A stretch of 64,000 nucleotides of DNA from Nostoc linckia FACHB-104. GTDB taxonomy: Bacteria > Cyanobacteriota > Cyanobacteriia > Cyanobacteriales > Nostocaceae. Position numbers and translations under genes: made by a program. The notes below the pieces were generated by a model. That model did not search any database and had not been told where the DNA came from. It saw only the letters and a list, made by a program, of their open reading frames with translations. The stretch covers positions 17,893-81,892 of the forward strand of contig NZ_JACJQJ010000032.1 in NCBI RefSeq assembly GCF_014696615.1, written 5' to 3'. This document shows, piece after piece, positions 46,563 to 55,329 of this stretch. Each line of letters starts with the position of its first letter. Positions within the stretch are counted from its first letter, which is position 1.

Positions 46563-46654
46563 AGGGACTGGGGACTGGGGACTGGGGACTGGGGATTAGG
46601 GACAAGGTAAACAACAGAAAAATTGACCCTTGACCCTTGACCCTTAACCCTTGA
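46563..46654. repeat. STRR arrays: GGGGACT and CCCTTGA
   Basis: GGGGACT repeated three times perfectly (46570-46590) with a degenerate copy on each side, then four copies of CCCTTGA (one as CCCTTAA) at 46627-46654. They fill the spacer between the convergent yajQ and the gene at 46662. Confidence 0.9.
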
Positions 46655-46661
46655 CCTCTTC

Positions 46662-47126
46662 TTACAAAACCTTGTGTGTATGGGAATGCTGTTTAACGTT
46701 ATCTTCTTTAGTAATTACTCTGGCAGCATTTAGTACCCGTTTGCGTTCGGTGGAATATTTCAAATCTGTGTAGGTTGTCCCTAAAGGAATCAGAGACTTG
46801 GCACTTTCACGACGCTTGTAAGTCCGAGATGCAGCGAATAAACGAGGTACAAATTCATCCCCAAATTGAGCTGATTCGGGGAAGCCTGTAGGTAATAAAA
46901 GTTGATCCCCGTTGAATATAGAACCTAAAGTTGTCGCATAAGCAAACTTGTATGATGTGGGAATACCTTTCATCACTGCTTCCAAAGCCGCAGAGGGAAT
47001 AGGTTCAATCACTTCAATTTGATGAATTTCTCCATCTTCCTTGACAAAGCAGGTCGCCAAGCCGATAACAATGTAATCATCAGCCGTGAGATCTGGGGCT
47101 GCGGGATAAGAAATTGCAATTGTCAT
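46662..47126 (-). CDS. Conserved hypothetical cyanobacterial protein (154 aa)
   Basis: A soluble protein with no signal peptide. Segments such as DYIVIGLATCFVKEDGEIHQ, IEPIPSAALEAVMKGIPTSY and KSLIPLGTTYTDLKYSTERK suggest a conserved fold, and it resembles proteins found across cyanobacteria, but I cannot name a family. The C-terminus is histidine-containing and charged (EDNVKQHSHTHKVL). ATG at 47126 is the only sensible start. Convergent with yajQ. Confidence 0.7.
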   Translation of the reverse strand: MTIAISYPAAPDLTADDYIVIGLATCFVKEDGEIHQIEVIEPIPSAALEAVMKGIPTSYKFAYATTLGSIFNGDQLLLPTGFPESAQFGDEFVPRLFAASRTYKRRESAKSLIPLGTTYTDLKYSTERKRVLNAARVITKEDNVKQHSHTHKVL

Positions 47127-48031
47127 AAGAAAATTTTCTCAAAACTTAAAAGTCTGATTAAGAAACTGGAACCTAGGAAGCGTAAGATGCGAGCCTAGAG
47201 GTATACACACTAAGAGATCACTGCAACGATTAATGCCTTGCACAGTTCATCCGTGTTGGGCAATTTCAGAGTAGTATAAGGCAAAGCTAAAAAGTTGCTT
47301 TTGCCTTCTTTGCATCGCCACTTTCCTGTGTTCTCTGCGTCGTCCCTATTTTGAACGGCTTGTTCGCATTCTACCAAGTTGTTGCTCTCACTATTTGAGC
47401 GTACCAATTTTAGATTTTAGATTTTAGATTGCTGATTTGAGATTTTTTTGGTAATCCTACAGAGAAGCAGGCTGAATGCTTTATTGGGTCAGGGTAGAAC
47501 AAATCTAAAATCACACCACTTGTGAAAATGAGAAAAATTTCCACAACGCAATGGTAGCAAAATCTAAAATTCTTGAGTCTAAGTAGCAAGCGTAGCCAGG
47601 GTCTATCCGAAATCCGTCTTGAAAAGTTTGCTCAACAGGGGAACCCCCCTTCGGGTTCGCCAGTTCCCTACGGTGGGAAACCCGCCTTCTTCTGGAGGAG
47701 ACGCTACGCGAACAGGACTGGACTCACCGCACGCAACTTTTGTCGTCGACAAGCTACGCGTAGCTTGCTTCTCCGCAGGAGAACGCAAAATCCAAAATCC
47801 AAAATAGATTGACTAGTCTTTGAGATTGATATTTGCTTTTTCTGGAATTTAACTTGAGGATGAGGTATCCATGATCAGATTAGATCATTGTGTGAAGTAA
47901 AGTCTTCGACTGGCTAAGGTTTGGATAGTCGAGTAGTTATAGACACCTTAATAACTGACATATCAGATAAACCAGCAGCAACATAGAAAGTATATTTTAA
48001 TTCACGAAAAGAGTATAGGCGGCAGGAAAAT
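47127..48031. other. Repeat-rich intergenic region
   Basis: About 900 bp with no real gene. It contains TTTTAGA heptamers (47408-47430) and a composite of GC-rich palindromic modules (47573-47812). Short overlapping frames of 60-80 codons on both strands there are by-products of the repeats. The last 200 bp should hold the promoter of the TPR gene. Confidence 0.5.
47580..47812. repeat. Composite of GC-rich palindromic repeats
   Basis: Successive modules: GAACCCCCCTTCGGGTTCGC (hairpin), CCTACGGTGGGAAACCCGCC, TCTGGAGGAGACGCTACGCG, and CTACGCGTAGC followed by TTCTCCGCAGGAGAA. Each is a small palindrome. Together they look like several dispersed repeats inserted next to or into one another. Confidence 0.75.
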
Positions 48032-48727
48032 ATGACTAATAACTCCTACTTAGCTTTTGGGGATAAGGAAAATAACTTATATAATTTAGTACCTAATAAT
48101 ACAATTAATTCTCAAGATTTAGTCATAGAAGATAGTTATGTACGCTCTTGTGCTTTAAAGTCAGCTCAACAAGGAGATTACACAAAAGCGATCGCATTAC
48201 TCAGCCACCTAATTCGCCGTCATCCCCAAAATGCCGTTGATTACAACAACCGGGGGCTGGTTTATTTTCAAAGTGGAGAGGCGCAAAAAGCGTTTTGTGA
48301 CTATAACACAGCAATACAAATCAATCCGAGTTTAGCTAGCGCTTATAATAACCGTGCCAATTATTACGCCGCCTGTGGAAAATTAGCCGCCGCGATCGCG
48401 GACTATGATCGCGCAATTGATTTGAATCCTAGCCATGTGCGAGCAAGAATTAATCGTGGCATTACTTGGCGCGAATTAGGGCAATACGAGGAGGCAATTG
48501 AGAATTTTGATGTCGCACTGCTGTTCGGGCAATTAGAAGGTCATATCTGGGCAGAGAGAGGCAGAACATATCATTTGTGGGGAGATTGGAATTGTGCGAT
48601 CGCTGACTACCGTCGTGCCCTGACTCAACTACCCAATAGCAGAAAAAATGTTATTGGTTGGCGCTTGCGTATACAACTAGAAAATTGGTTAAACGAACTG
48701 CTATCTCCTGAGCATCCTAATGCTTAA
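48032..48727 (+). CDS. TPR-repeat protein
   Basis: A 231-residue soluble protein. From residue about 40 it has four TPR-type units (YTKAIALLSHLIRRHPQNAV, YNNRGLVYFQSGEAQKAFCD, YNNRANYYAACGKLAAAIAD, RINRGITWRELGQYEEAIEN) and a fifth degenerate one. TPR proteins are protein-interaction scaffolds; no catalytic domain is present. A CAGGAAA ribosome binding site precedes the ATG. It is alone on its strand. Confidence 0.85.
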   Translation: MTNNSYLAFGDKENNLYNLVPNNTINSQDLVIEDSYVRSCALKSAQQGDYTKAIALLSHLIRRHPQNAVDYNNRGLVYFQSGEAQKAFCDYNTAIQINPSLASAYNNRANYYAACGKLAAAIADYDRAIDLNPSHVRARINRGITWRELGQYEEAIENFDVALLFGQLEGHIWAERGRTYHLWGDWNCAIADYRRALTQLPNSRKNVIGWRLRIQLENWLNELLSPEHPNA

Positions 48728-48860
48728 ATTCGTCCTTTTGAAGACTGGAAAAATCTCAAATTTTTATTGGAGATAGTCACCCTGTATAACTAAATAACTA
48801 ATAGATAATTGATAATGCAGCGTAGCGGCAATAACTATAAACAGGCAATATCTTTGAAAG

Positions 48861-48881
48861 AGTGCTGAGTGCTGAGTGCTG
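48861..48881. repeat. Heptamer array AGTGCTG x3
   Basis: Three perfect copies, followed at 48892-48928 by degenerate CTAGTCCCTAGCCCCTAGCC units. STRR-type. Confidence 0.85.
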
Positions 48882-48925
48882 AGTAAAACAATAGTCTCTA
48901 GTCCCTAGCCCCTAGCCTCTAATCT

Positions 48926-49336
48926 CTAGTTCCCAGCCGCTTGACCGGATGCTGGTGTTTCATCTTGATTCATCAGGACGATTTGCCGTTGGTTGGGGTC
49001 AAATCGGTATGATTTTTGTTGCATAATGCTTTTGGCTTGATGCGGATCAAAGTTACGGCTAAACTCAGCCTGCAAAATACCTACACGTTTTTCCATCTGA
49101 TTGACTTCAGTCCGCATTTCTCTTAATTTCTCTTGCTGTAACCAGTGATAAGGCAAAAGCTGAACAAGGGCAGAAACGGCTGCTGTGGCGATCGCAATAT
49201 TAACTGCAATCTTGGCTGTCACTTCCATAGCCATAACTTGATGAGACCTTTGACGAAGATGCCGTTTCGGTCGAGATACTACTTGACGTTTTTGTATCGG
49301 TTGTAGCGGGGGGCTAGAATGTTGAATCGCGTTCAT
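48926..49336 (-). CDS. slr1601-family putative cell division protein
   Basis: A 136-residue membrane protein. A basic N-terminal tail (RQVVSRPKRHLRQRSHQ) leads into one membrane helix (AKIAVNIAIATAAVSALVQL), then a predicted coiled coil (QQEKLREMRTEVNQMEKRVG) and a short tail with SYRFDPNQRQIVLMNQ. This bitopic layout is like FtsL/FtsB and matches the cyanobacterial slr1601 family as I remember it, annotated as a putative division protein. The start at 49336 is chosen over one 19 codons upstream because the family begins here. Confidence 0.75.
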   Translation of the reverse strand: MNAIQHSSPPLQPIQKRQVVSRPKRHLRQRSHQVMAMEVTAKIAVNIAIATAAVSALVQLLPYHWLQQEKLREMRTEVNQMEKRVGILQAEFSRNFDPHQAKSIMQQKSYRFDPNQRQIVLMNQDETPASGQAAGN

Positions 49337-49589
49337 GATGAAAAAAGAGACCTTGTAAATTGACAGGGAACAGCCTAAAAAGCTGACTTCCAATGATTAC
49401 AGCCAGAGTTAGCTGCCATATTACTTCATTTTTTGCTAAATGCTACACGTGTATTCAATGCCAAAAAATAAACCTGGCATACGTACGTATGCTTGCTCAA
49501 ACTGTTGATTGCCTCAAGCTATCAATGTCGATCAAGTTTACTTACTAATGCCAGGAATTTTAGTCTAATAACTGTGTCACAGATTGGCT

Positions 49590-49700
49590 TTATTTGTAAA
49601 GCTCTGTAGCTAAACGCCAAGCTAGAAGCCCTGGAAGCAGGGCTACAACTAAAGCGATGTAAACTTGAGTATCTGAGAGAGATGTTACTGCTAGGAACAT
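49590..49700 (-). CDS. psaM: PsaM, photosystem I subunit XII
   Basis: A 36-residue protein: MFLAVTSLSDTQVYIALVVA followed by LLPGLLAWRLATELYK. PsaM is a single-span subunit at the trimer interface region of photosystem I. The SDTQVYIALVVALLP and LAWRLATELY segments are diagnostic. An AGGAGG ribosome binding site about 6 bases before the ATG at 49700 makes the call firm. The gene is monocistronic, 254 bp upstream of the slr1601-type gene on the same strand. Confidence 0.93.
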   Translation of the reverse strand: MFLAVTSLSDTQVYIALVVALLPGLLAWRLATELYK

Positions 49701-49856
49701 AGGAAACCTCCTAAACTCAATGAATTATTTGAATAGTTCGTTTACTACTTTTCCTTGTTTTGCAAGAATTGTGGAATATCTTGTAACAAGATGCAACAAA
49801 AGCAGTCTTCCATCAGTATCTATTATTTATTCTTTTTAAACAAAATATATAAATCT

Positions 49857-51116
49857 ATGAATTTATTTCTGGGGATAGACTTTGGTACGTCTGGTGCAAG
49901 GGCGATAGTGATTGATGCTGAAGCTACCATCCAGGCAGAGATCAAGTATCCTTGGGAAATTGCGACTGATTGGGTAGATGTTTGGCAGCAGGCTTTATTT
50001 ACGCTTCTAGCATCGATTCCAGAGGCTTTACGGCAAGAAATTCAAGCGATCGCCATTAATGGGACTTCTTCAACTGTATTGCTGGTAGACGCGGCTGGGA
50101 AGCCTGTAGACGTGCCTCTACTTTATAACGATGCGCGGGGATCGGTGATGCTGGAACAGTTGAAAAGCATCGCCCCAGAAAATCATACTGTAGTCAGTGC
50201 TACTTCTAGCCTAGCGAAGTTGCTGTGGATGGTGCAGTTACCAAACTTTAACCAAGCAAGATATTTCCTGCATCAAGCAGATTGGCTAGCATTTCTGTTG
50301 CATGGACGCTTGGGTATTAGCGACTACCACAATGCTTTAAAACTGGGTTACGACGTTGAAGAGTTGAAATACCCGCAATGGCTAGAAAATTTGCAAATTC
50401 CCCTTCAGCTACCTCAAGTTTTGCCCCCTGGTACACCTATTGGCGAATTAACCCCAGAAATTGCAGCTAAGTTTGGTTTACGCCATGATTGCTTGGTTTG
50501 TGCTGGGACTACAGATAGTATTGCGGCTTTTCTTGCTAGTGGTGCCAAATCCCCAGGGGAAGCGGTGACTTCCTTAGGTTCAACATTAGTACTCAAACTC
50601 TTGAGTCGAACTCGTATTGAAGATGCGCGATATGGAATTTACAGCCATCGCCTGGGTGATTTGTGGCTGACTGGTGGCGCTTCTAATACTGGGGGTGCAG
50701 TGCTGCGGCAATTTTTTACTGATGCTGAGTTAAAAAATTTGAGTAGTCAGATTGATGCTAGTACAGCCAGCCAGTTAGATTATTATCCTTTATTGAAGCC
50801 AGGCGATCGCTTTCCGATTAACGATCCCAATTTACCCCCACGCTTAGAACCACGCCCAGATAATCCGGTGGAATTTTTGCATGGATTATTAGAAAGTATT
50901 GCCCGCATAGAAATGCGTGGGTATGAATTATTACAGCAAATGGGCGCAGACCAGTTAACACAGGTTTATACTGCTGGTGGCGGTGCAGCGAATCATACCT
51001 GGACTGCGATTCGTGAAAGATATTTAAAAGTCCCTGTAGTGTCATCCAAAAATACAGAAGCAGCCTATGGGACAGCGCTTTTAGCCATGCGAGGGTTACG
51101 GAGTGCTGAGTTCTGA
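49857..51116 (+). CDS. FGGY-family sugar kinase (ribulokinase/xylulokinase-like)
   Basis: A 419-residue kinase of the FGGY/ASKHA class. The N-terminal MNLFLGIDFGTSGARAIVID holds the phosphate-1 motif, AIAINGTSSTVLLVD the connect region, VCAGTTDSIAAFLASG phosphate-2 and YTAGGGAANHTWTAIRERYL the adenosine motif. The shorter length and sequence resemble the cyanobacterial/plant XK-1 type kinases, which phosphorylate D-ribulose; the sugar is inferred from this similarity. The frame is open 34 codons upstream, but the ATG at 49857 starts the conserved domain. Divergent from psaM. Confidence 0.85.
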   Translation: MNLFLGIDFGTSGARAIVIDAEATIQAEIKYPWEIATDWVDVWQQALFTLLASIPEALRQEIQAIAINGTSSTVLLVDAAGKPVDVPLLYNDARGSVMLEQLKSIAPENHTVVSATSSLAKLLWMVQLPNFNQARYFLHQADWLAFLLHGRLGISDYHNALKLGYDVEELKYPQWLENLQIPLQLPQVLPPGTPIGELTPEIAAKFGLRHDCLVCAGTTDSIAAFLASGAKSPGEAVTSLGSTLVLKLLSRTRIEDARYGIYSHRLGDLWLTGGASNTGGAVLRQFFTDAELKNLSSQIDASTASQLDYYPLLKPGDRFPINDPNLPPRLEPRPDNPVEFLHGLLESIARIEMRGYELLQQMGADQLTQVYTAGGGAANHTWTAIRERYLKVPVVSSKNTEAAYGTALLAMRGLRSAEF

Positions 51117-51127
51117 ATCAGTTACAC

Positions 51128-51147
51128 AGACGCGATTAATCGCGTCT
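51128..51147. repeat. Perfect 20-bp palindrome AGACGCGATTAATCGCGTCT, copy 2
   Basis: Identical to 18178-18197; just downstream of the sugar kinase stop codon, followed by CTACTCAAAAGTCAAAAGTA. Confidence 0.8.
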
Positions 51148-51175
51148 CTACTCAAAAGTCAAAAGTATTTATCTT

Positions 51176-51220
51176 CCTCATCCCCCTCATCGTCCTCATC
51201 CCCCTCATCGTCCTCATCTC
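51176..51220. repeat. 18-bp tandem repeat CCTCATCCCCCTCATCGT, about 2.5 copies
   Basis: Two perfect copies (51176-51193 and 51194-51211) and a partial third; pyrimidine-rich. Located between the kinase gene and thrS. Confidence 0.85.
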
Positions 51221-51408
51221 CCTTACCCCTTCCCCATTCCCCATTTACTCATTTGTATCAACTTCAGCTGAAGCTGTAAGAGTTGATCTAGCATAGGGAA
51301 AAGCCTGTTAAGATGGCATATTTGCCCATGTTATATTTTGGGTAGATTTTTCAGAACACTTACTGATAAATCACTTTAGCAATCACTTCGCCAATGGTTT
51401 AGCAGCCG

Positions 51409-53238
51409 ATGTCGCCTAATCAAGTTCCTAACCAATCAGAACAACCTGCAAAAATGTATTTACCTCGTAGCAGCGAATCGGAAAACTTAAAAAAAATCCG
51501 CCACACTGCTTCCCATGTGATGGCTATGGCTGTACAAAAGCTGTTTCCCAAGGCGCAAGTAACAATTGGCCCCTGGATTGACAATGGCTTTTATTATGAT
51601 TTTGACAATCCAGAACCATTTAGCGATAAGGATTTAAAAGCCATCACCAAAGAGATGGTAAAAATTATCAATCGCAAATTACCAGTAGTTCGGGAAGAAG
51701 TCAGCCGGGAAGAAGCTGAACGTCGGATTCAGGAAATTAAAGAACCATACAAGTTAGAAATTCTGGCAGATATCAAAGAAGAACCGATCACGATTTACCA
51801 CTTGGGTAATGAATGGTGGGATTTGTGTGCGGGGCCGCATTTAGAAAATACCAGCGAAATTAACCCGAAAGCGATTGAATTAGAAAGCGTTGCGGGTGCT
51901 TATTGGCGGGGTGATGAAACCAAAGCCCAACTACAACGAATTTACGCTACTGCTTGGGAAACTCCCGAACAATTAGCTGAATATAAGCGGCGCAAAGAAG
52001 AAGCACTACGAAGAGATCACCGTAAATTAGGTAAAGAACTGGGTTTATTTATATTTTCTGACCTTGTGGGGCCGGGTTTACCTTTGTGGACTCCCAAAGG
52101 AACTTTGCTGCGGAATCTGTTAGAAGACTTTTTGCAAAAGGAACAGCTAAAACGCGGCTATTTACCTGTAGTCACCCCCCATATCGCCAAAGTAGATTTA
52201 TTTAAAATCTCTGGACATTGGCAGAAGTATAAAGAAGATATGTTCCCCTTGATGGCGGAGGATGAAGCAGCTGCGGCGTTAGAAAATGGCTTTGTAATGA
52301 AGCCAATGAATTGTCCTTTCCATATCCAAATATATAAGAGTGAATTGCGTTCCTATCGGGAACTACCAATGCGTTTGGCAGAATTTGGTACTGTTTACCG
52401 CTACGAACAATCAGGGGAATTAGGCGGTTTAACGAGAGTACGCGGCTTTACCGTGGATGATTCTCACCTCTTCGTCACCCCCGAACAGCTAGACAACGAA
52501 TTCCTCAGCGTGGTGGATTTGATTTTGTCGGTGTTCAATAAACTGCAACTCAAGAACTTTAAAGCTAGACTCAGTTTCCGTGATCCAGCTAGCGATAAAT
52601 ATATTGGTTCCGATGAAGCTTGGGAAAAAGCCCAAGGTGCAATTCGCCGTGCTGTAGAACAGCTAGGAATGGAACATTTTGAGGGAATTGGGGAAGCAGC
52701 TTTCTATGGCCCTAAACTCGACTTTATCTTTAGTGATGCCCTAGAGAGAGAATGGCAATTAGGAACTGTACAAGTAGATTACAACTTACCAGAACGTTTC
52801 GAGTTAGAGTACGTTGCTGAAGATGGTTCCCGCAAACGTCCAGTAATGATTCACCGTGCGCCTTTTGGTTCACTGGAACGGCTAATAGGGATTTTGATTG
52901 AAGAATATGCGGGTGATTTCCCCTTGTGGTTAGCACCAGTACAAGTGAGATTGCTACCAGTAGGTGAAGCACAAATTGATTTTACAAAAGAAGTCGTCGC
53001 GAAGATGCAAGCTTTGGGTATCCGTGCCGAAGTTGATTTGAGTGGCGATCGCTTGGGTAAATTGATCCGCAATGCGGAGAAACAAAAAATACCCGTAATG
53101 GCAGTTGTGGGAGCAAAGGAAGTAGAAACCAACAGCTTGAGTATTCGTACTCGTGCTTCTGGGGAATTGGGTGTGATTGCAGTGGATGAGGTTTTGGATA
53201 AATTAAAAACTGCGATCGCTAACTTCGAGAACTTCTAG
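51409..53238 (+). CDS. thrS: ThrS, threonyl-tRNA synthetase lacking the TGS domain
   Basis: A 609-residue class II synthetase that charges tRNA(Thr). The editing domain is present (HTASHVMAMAV with paired histidines; WWDLCAGPHLENTSEI with the editing cysteine), as is the catalytic core (MKPMNCPFHIQIYKS with the zinc cysteine; RVRGFTVDDSHLFV) and the C-terminal anticodon-binding domain. The N-terminal TGS domain of about 60 residues found in E. coli ThrRS is missing: the editing domain begins near residue 30. No upstream start would restore it. A hairpin follows the gene. Confidence 0.94.
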   Translation: MSPNQVPNQSEQPAKMYLPRSSESENLKKIRHTASHVMAMAVQKLFPKAQVTIGPWIDNGFYYDFDNPEPFSDKDLKAITKEMVKIINRKLPVVREEVSREEAERRIQEIKEPYKLEILADIKEEPITIYHLGNEWWDLCAGPHLENTSEINPKAIELESVAGAYWRGDETKAQLQRIYATAWETPEQLAEYKRRKEEALRRDHRKLGKELGLFIFSDLVGPGLPLWTPKGTLLRNLLEDFLQKEQLKRGYLPVVTPHIAKVDLFKISGHWQKYKEDMFPLMAEDEAAAALENGFVMKPMNCPFHIQIYKSELRSYRELPMRLAEFGTVYRYEQSGELGGLTRVRGFTVDDSHLFVTPEQLDNEFLSVVDLILSVFNKLQLKNFKARLSFRDPASDKYIGSDEAWEKAQGAIRRAVEQLGMEHFEGIGEAAFYGPKLDFIFSDALEREWQLGTVQVDYNLPERFELEYVAEDGSRKRPVMIHRAPFGSLERLIGILIEEYAGDFPLWLAPVQVRLLPVGEAQIDFTKEVVAKMQALGIRAEVDLSGDRLGKLIRNAEKQKIPVMAVVGAKEVETNSLSIRTRASGELGVIAVDEVLDKLKTAIANFENF

Positions 53239-53244
53239 TAAACA

Positions 53245-53268
53245 GTTGGCTGGTAATCACCAGCCAAC
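53245..53268 (+). terminator. Hairpin after thrS
   Basis: GTTGGCTGGT (53245-53254) pairs perfectly with ACCAGCCAAC (53259-53268) around a 4-base loop, 6 bp after the stop codon. No T-run follows. Confidence 0.65.
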
Positions 53269-53295
53269 AAACACAAGAAAGTAGAAAGTTTATAT

Positions 53296-53350
53296 TTACC
53301 TTGTAAATTAAGGTGAATTTGGTCAAGTTGAAATTGGTAATACATCGATA
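53296..53350. repeat. Truncated duplicate of the 3' part of the SGNH gene
   Basis: 53296-53324 matches 54428-54456 at 28 of 29 positions, and the next TTGAA...GGTAATAC segment matches 54485-54504 after a gap. The parent copy lies inside the SGNH hydrolase gene, 1.1 kb away in direct orientation, so the DUF4351 gene is flanked by direct repeats. Confidence 0.7.
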
Positions 53351-53378
53351 ATCAAATTGATATACTACCAATCAACTC

Positions 53379-54368
53379 ATGACAGAGGAACGCGAAAGAG
53401 CTGATCAAGATAGCCCTTGGAAGGAAATTTTAGAAGCTTACTTTCCGCAAGCAATGCAATTTTTCTTTCCGCAAACAGCAGCATTAATTAACTGGGAACG
53501 TCCCCACGAATTTTTAGATAAAGAATTTCAACAAATAGCCCGGGATGCCGAACAAGGAAGAAGATATGCAGATAAATTAGTCAAAGCTTGGCACATTCAA
53601 GGCGAAGAAATTTGGCTATTGATACATATAGAAATTCAGGCAAAACCAGAATCAAACTTTGCCGAAAGAATGTTTTCATACAATCTGCGAATTTTTGACA
53701 GATTCGGCAAACCAGCAATTAGTCTGGCTATTTTGTGTGATTCGGACTCGACATGGCGACCAAACCAATATAGTTATAATTACCCTGATACTAGGCTGAA
53801 CTTTGAATTTGGAACAGTTAAGCTTTGGGATTACCAAACTTGTTGGACGGAATTAGAAGCTAGTAATAATCCGTTTGCAACGGTAGTAATGGCACATTTA
53901 AAAACACAACAAACAACTAAAAAACCCCAAGAACGCAAAAGTTGGAAATTTAGTTTAATTCGACGATTGTATGAACAAGGTTGGCAAGAAAAAGATATTC
54001 GTAACCTTTATCGCTTCATTGACTGGGTTATGATTCTACCAAAAGCATTAGAAGTGGAGTTTTGGGAAGAGTTTAAACAATTTGAACAGGAGCGAACTAT
54101 GAGCTACATTACCACAGGTGAGCGCATTGGCTACGAGCGAGGAAGAGAAGAAGGTAAGCAAGAAGGTAGACAAGAAGGTAAGCAAGAAGGTGAACAAATT
54201 CTGGTTCTCCGACTACTACAAAAACGGTTTGGAAATTTACCCGAATCACTTCGCTTACGCATCCAAACTCTTTCTCTCAATCAGTTAGAAGAACTTGGTG
54301 AGGCTTTGCTAGATTTTACAGCTATTGAAGATTTGTTGAGCTGGTTAGACACTAATCAAGGAAAGTAA
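53379..54368 (+). CDS. DUF4351 / Rpn-type PD-(D/E)XK nuclease-like protein
   Basis: A 329-residue protein of a family expanded in cyanobacteria. The N-terminal two-thirds is Rpn/transposase-31-like: QDSPWKEILEAYFPQAMQFF, KLVKAWHIQGEEIWLLIHIE with IQAKPESNF (acidic and glutamine residues of a nuclease core). A hinge of repeated GKQEGRQEGKQEG follows, then a C-terminal DUF4351 helical unit (LLQKRFGNLPESLRLRIQTL). Members are linked to recombination or mobile DNA. Its 3' end overlaps the convergent SGNH gene by 17 bp, and it is flanked by direct repeats, which suggests it was inserted. Confidence 0.82.
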   Translation: MTEERERADQDSPWKEILEAYFPQAMQFFFPQTAALINWERPHEFLDKEFQQIARDAEQGRRYADKLVKAWHIQGEEIWLLIHIEIQAKPESNFAERMFSYNLRIFDRFGKPAISLAILCDSDSTWRPNQYSYNYPDTRLNFEFGTVKLWDYQTCWTELEASNNPFATVVMAHLKTQQTTKKPQERKSWKFSLIRRLYEQGWQEKDIRNLYRFIDWVMILPKALEVEFWEEFKQFEQERTMSYITTGERIGYERGREEGKQEGRQEGKQEGEQILVLRLLQKRFGNLPESLRLRIQTLSLNQLEELGEALLDFTAIEDLLSWLDTNQGK

Positions 54369-55329
54369 GAAGCTTCTCTTGTATCAGTTCCATCAGCGAT
54401 CGCTCTATAAGCTTGCTGACTAACTGATTACCTTGTAAATTAAGGTGAATATGGTCTTGGTATAAGGCTTTGACGTTGGCTGTTGAATTGAATATCGGTA
54501 ATACGTCTATATATTTAATCTGCTGTGCTTGCGTAAAGTCAGTTAACCGCTGACGTGCTTCTATTTCGTAATCGCGGGGGCCAGGATCGCCAATTTCTCG
54601 TAATAACGGAGTCATCACTAGCAAAAATTGGCTACCACTTTCGTGGGTTAGCGCTTGAATTTTCGTGATCGCATCTAAATTAACCCCAACGCGATCGCCT
54701 GGTTCATTTTGCAAGGCTGTAATTTCAGGAATAGGCTTTTGCTTACTTAAATAGCGTTGCCAAACTTCTACTAAAGCCAAGGGTGGTTTACGATCTGGAT
54801 AGCTGCGATCGCGTCCCACTGGTAAAGATGTGGGAGCAGTAGCAAATAAGTCATCTGTATTAATTAATAATACTATTGCCTGGGCTTGAAAATTCCCAAA
54901 TCTTTTAAGATAAGCTAATTCATTTCTGGGCCCCCAAGAATTAGCTGATGCATTTAATACTTCAACCTGTTGATACTTCTCAGTGTGTGCGGTACTTAAA
55001 GAACGCATCATCAATTCAGAGATGGTATTCCTTTGATCCGTCCACCAGCCGCCATTAGCAATTGAGTCTCCCAGAAGCAGCACTCGTAAAGTTGCAGGCG
55101 CAGGCGTTGGTGTAATCGCATTGCTACGCATGGAATACTCGTTAATCTCAATGCGGTTTCCAAAGCGACGGGTGCGTTGGTTAGGCGCTAACAAATAACC
55201 GATTTCTCGATCCCCAATATAAATTAGCGGGTTACCAAAACCAAACAGCGATCGCAATCCCATCTCGGTTATGAGGAATAATCCAATCACCATTGCCAAA
55301 ATTACTATCACTGCTAACTTCACTAGCAA
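54352..55329 (-). CDS. Membrane-anchored SGNH/GDSL hydrolase
   Basis: A 325-residue protein with an N-terminal membrane anchor (LAVIVILAMVIGLFLITEMG) and an SGNH domain: block I LRVLLLGDSIANGG (serine), block II ASANSWGPRNELAY, block III VLLINTDDLF and block V YQDHIHLNLQGN (aspartate/histidine). It probably works as an esterase or acetyltransferase-partner on envelope glycans; inference. It starts with TTG at 55329, supported by a TAGGAGA ribosome binding site 4-5 bases away. The 3' end overlaps the DUF4351 gene by 17 bp. Confidence 0.82.
   Translation of the reverse strand: MLVKLAVIVILAMVIGLFLITEMGLRSLFGFGNPLIYIGDREIGYLLAPNQRTRRFGNRIEINEYSMRSNAITPTPAPATLRVLLLGDSIANGGWWTDQRNTISELMMRSLSTAHTEKYQQVEVLNASANSWGPRNELAYLKRFGNFQAQAIVLLINTDDLFATAPTSLPVGRDRSYPDRKPPLALVEVWQRYLSKQKPIPEITALQNEPGDRVGVNLDAITKIQALTHESGSQFLLVMTPLLREIGDPGPRDYEIEARQRLTDFTQAQQIKYIDVLPIFNSTANVKALYQDHIHLNLQGNQLVSKLIERSLMELIQEKLLTFLD

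Noticed and set aside
47573..47812. Three overlapping 60-80 codon frames on both strands
   Set aside because: They come from GC-rich palindromic repeats.
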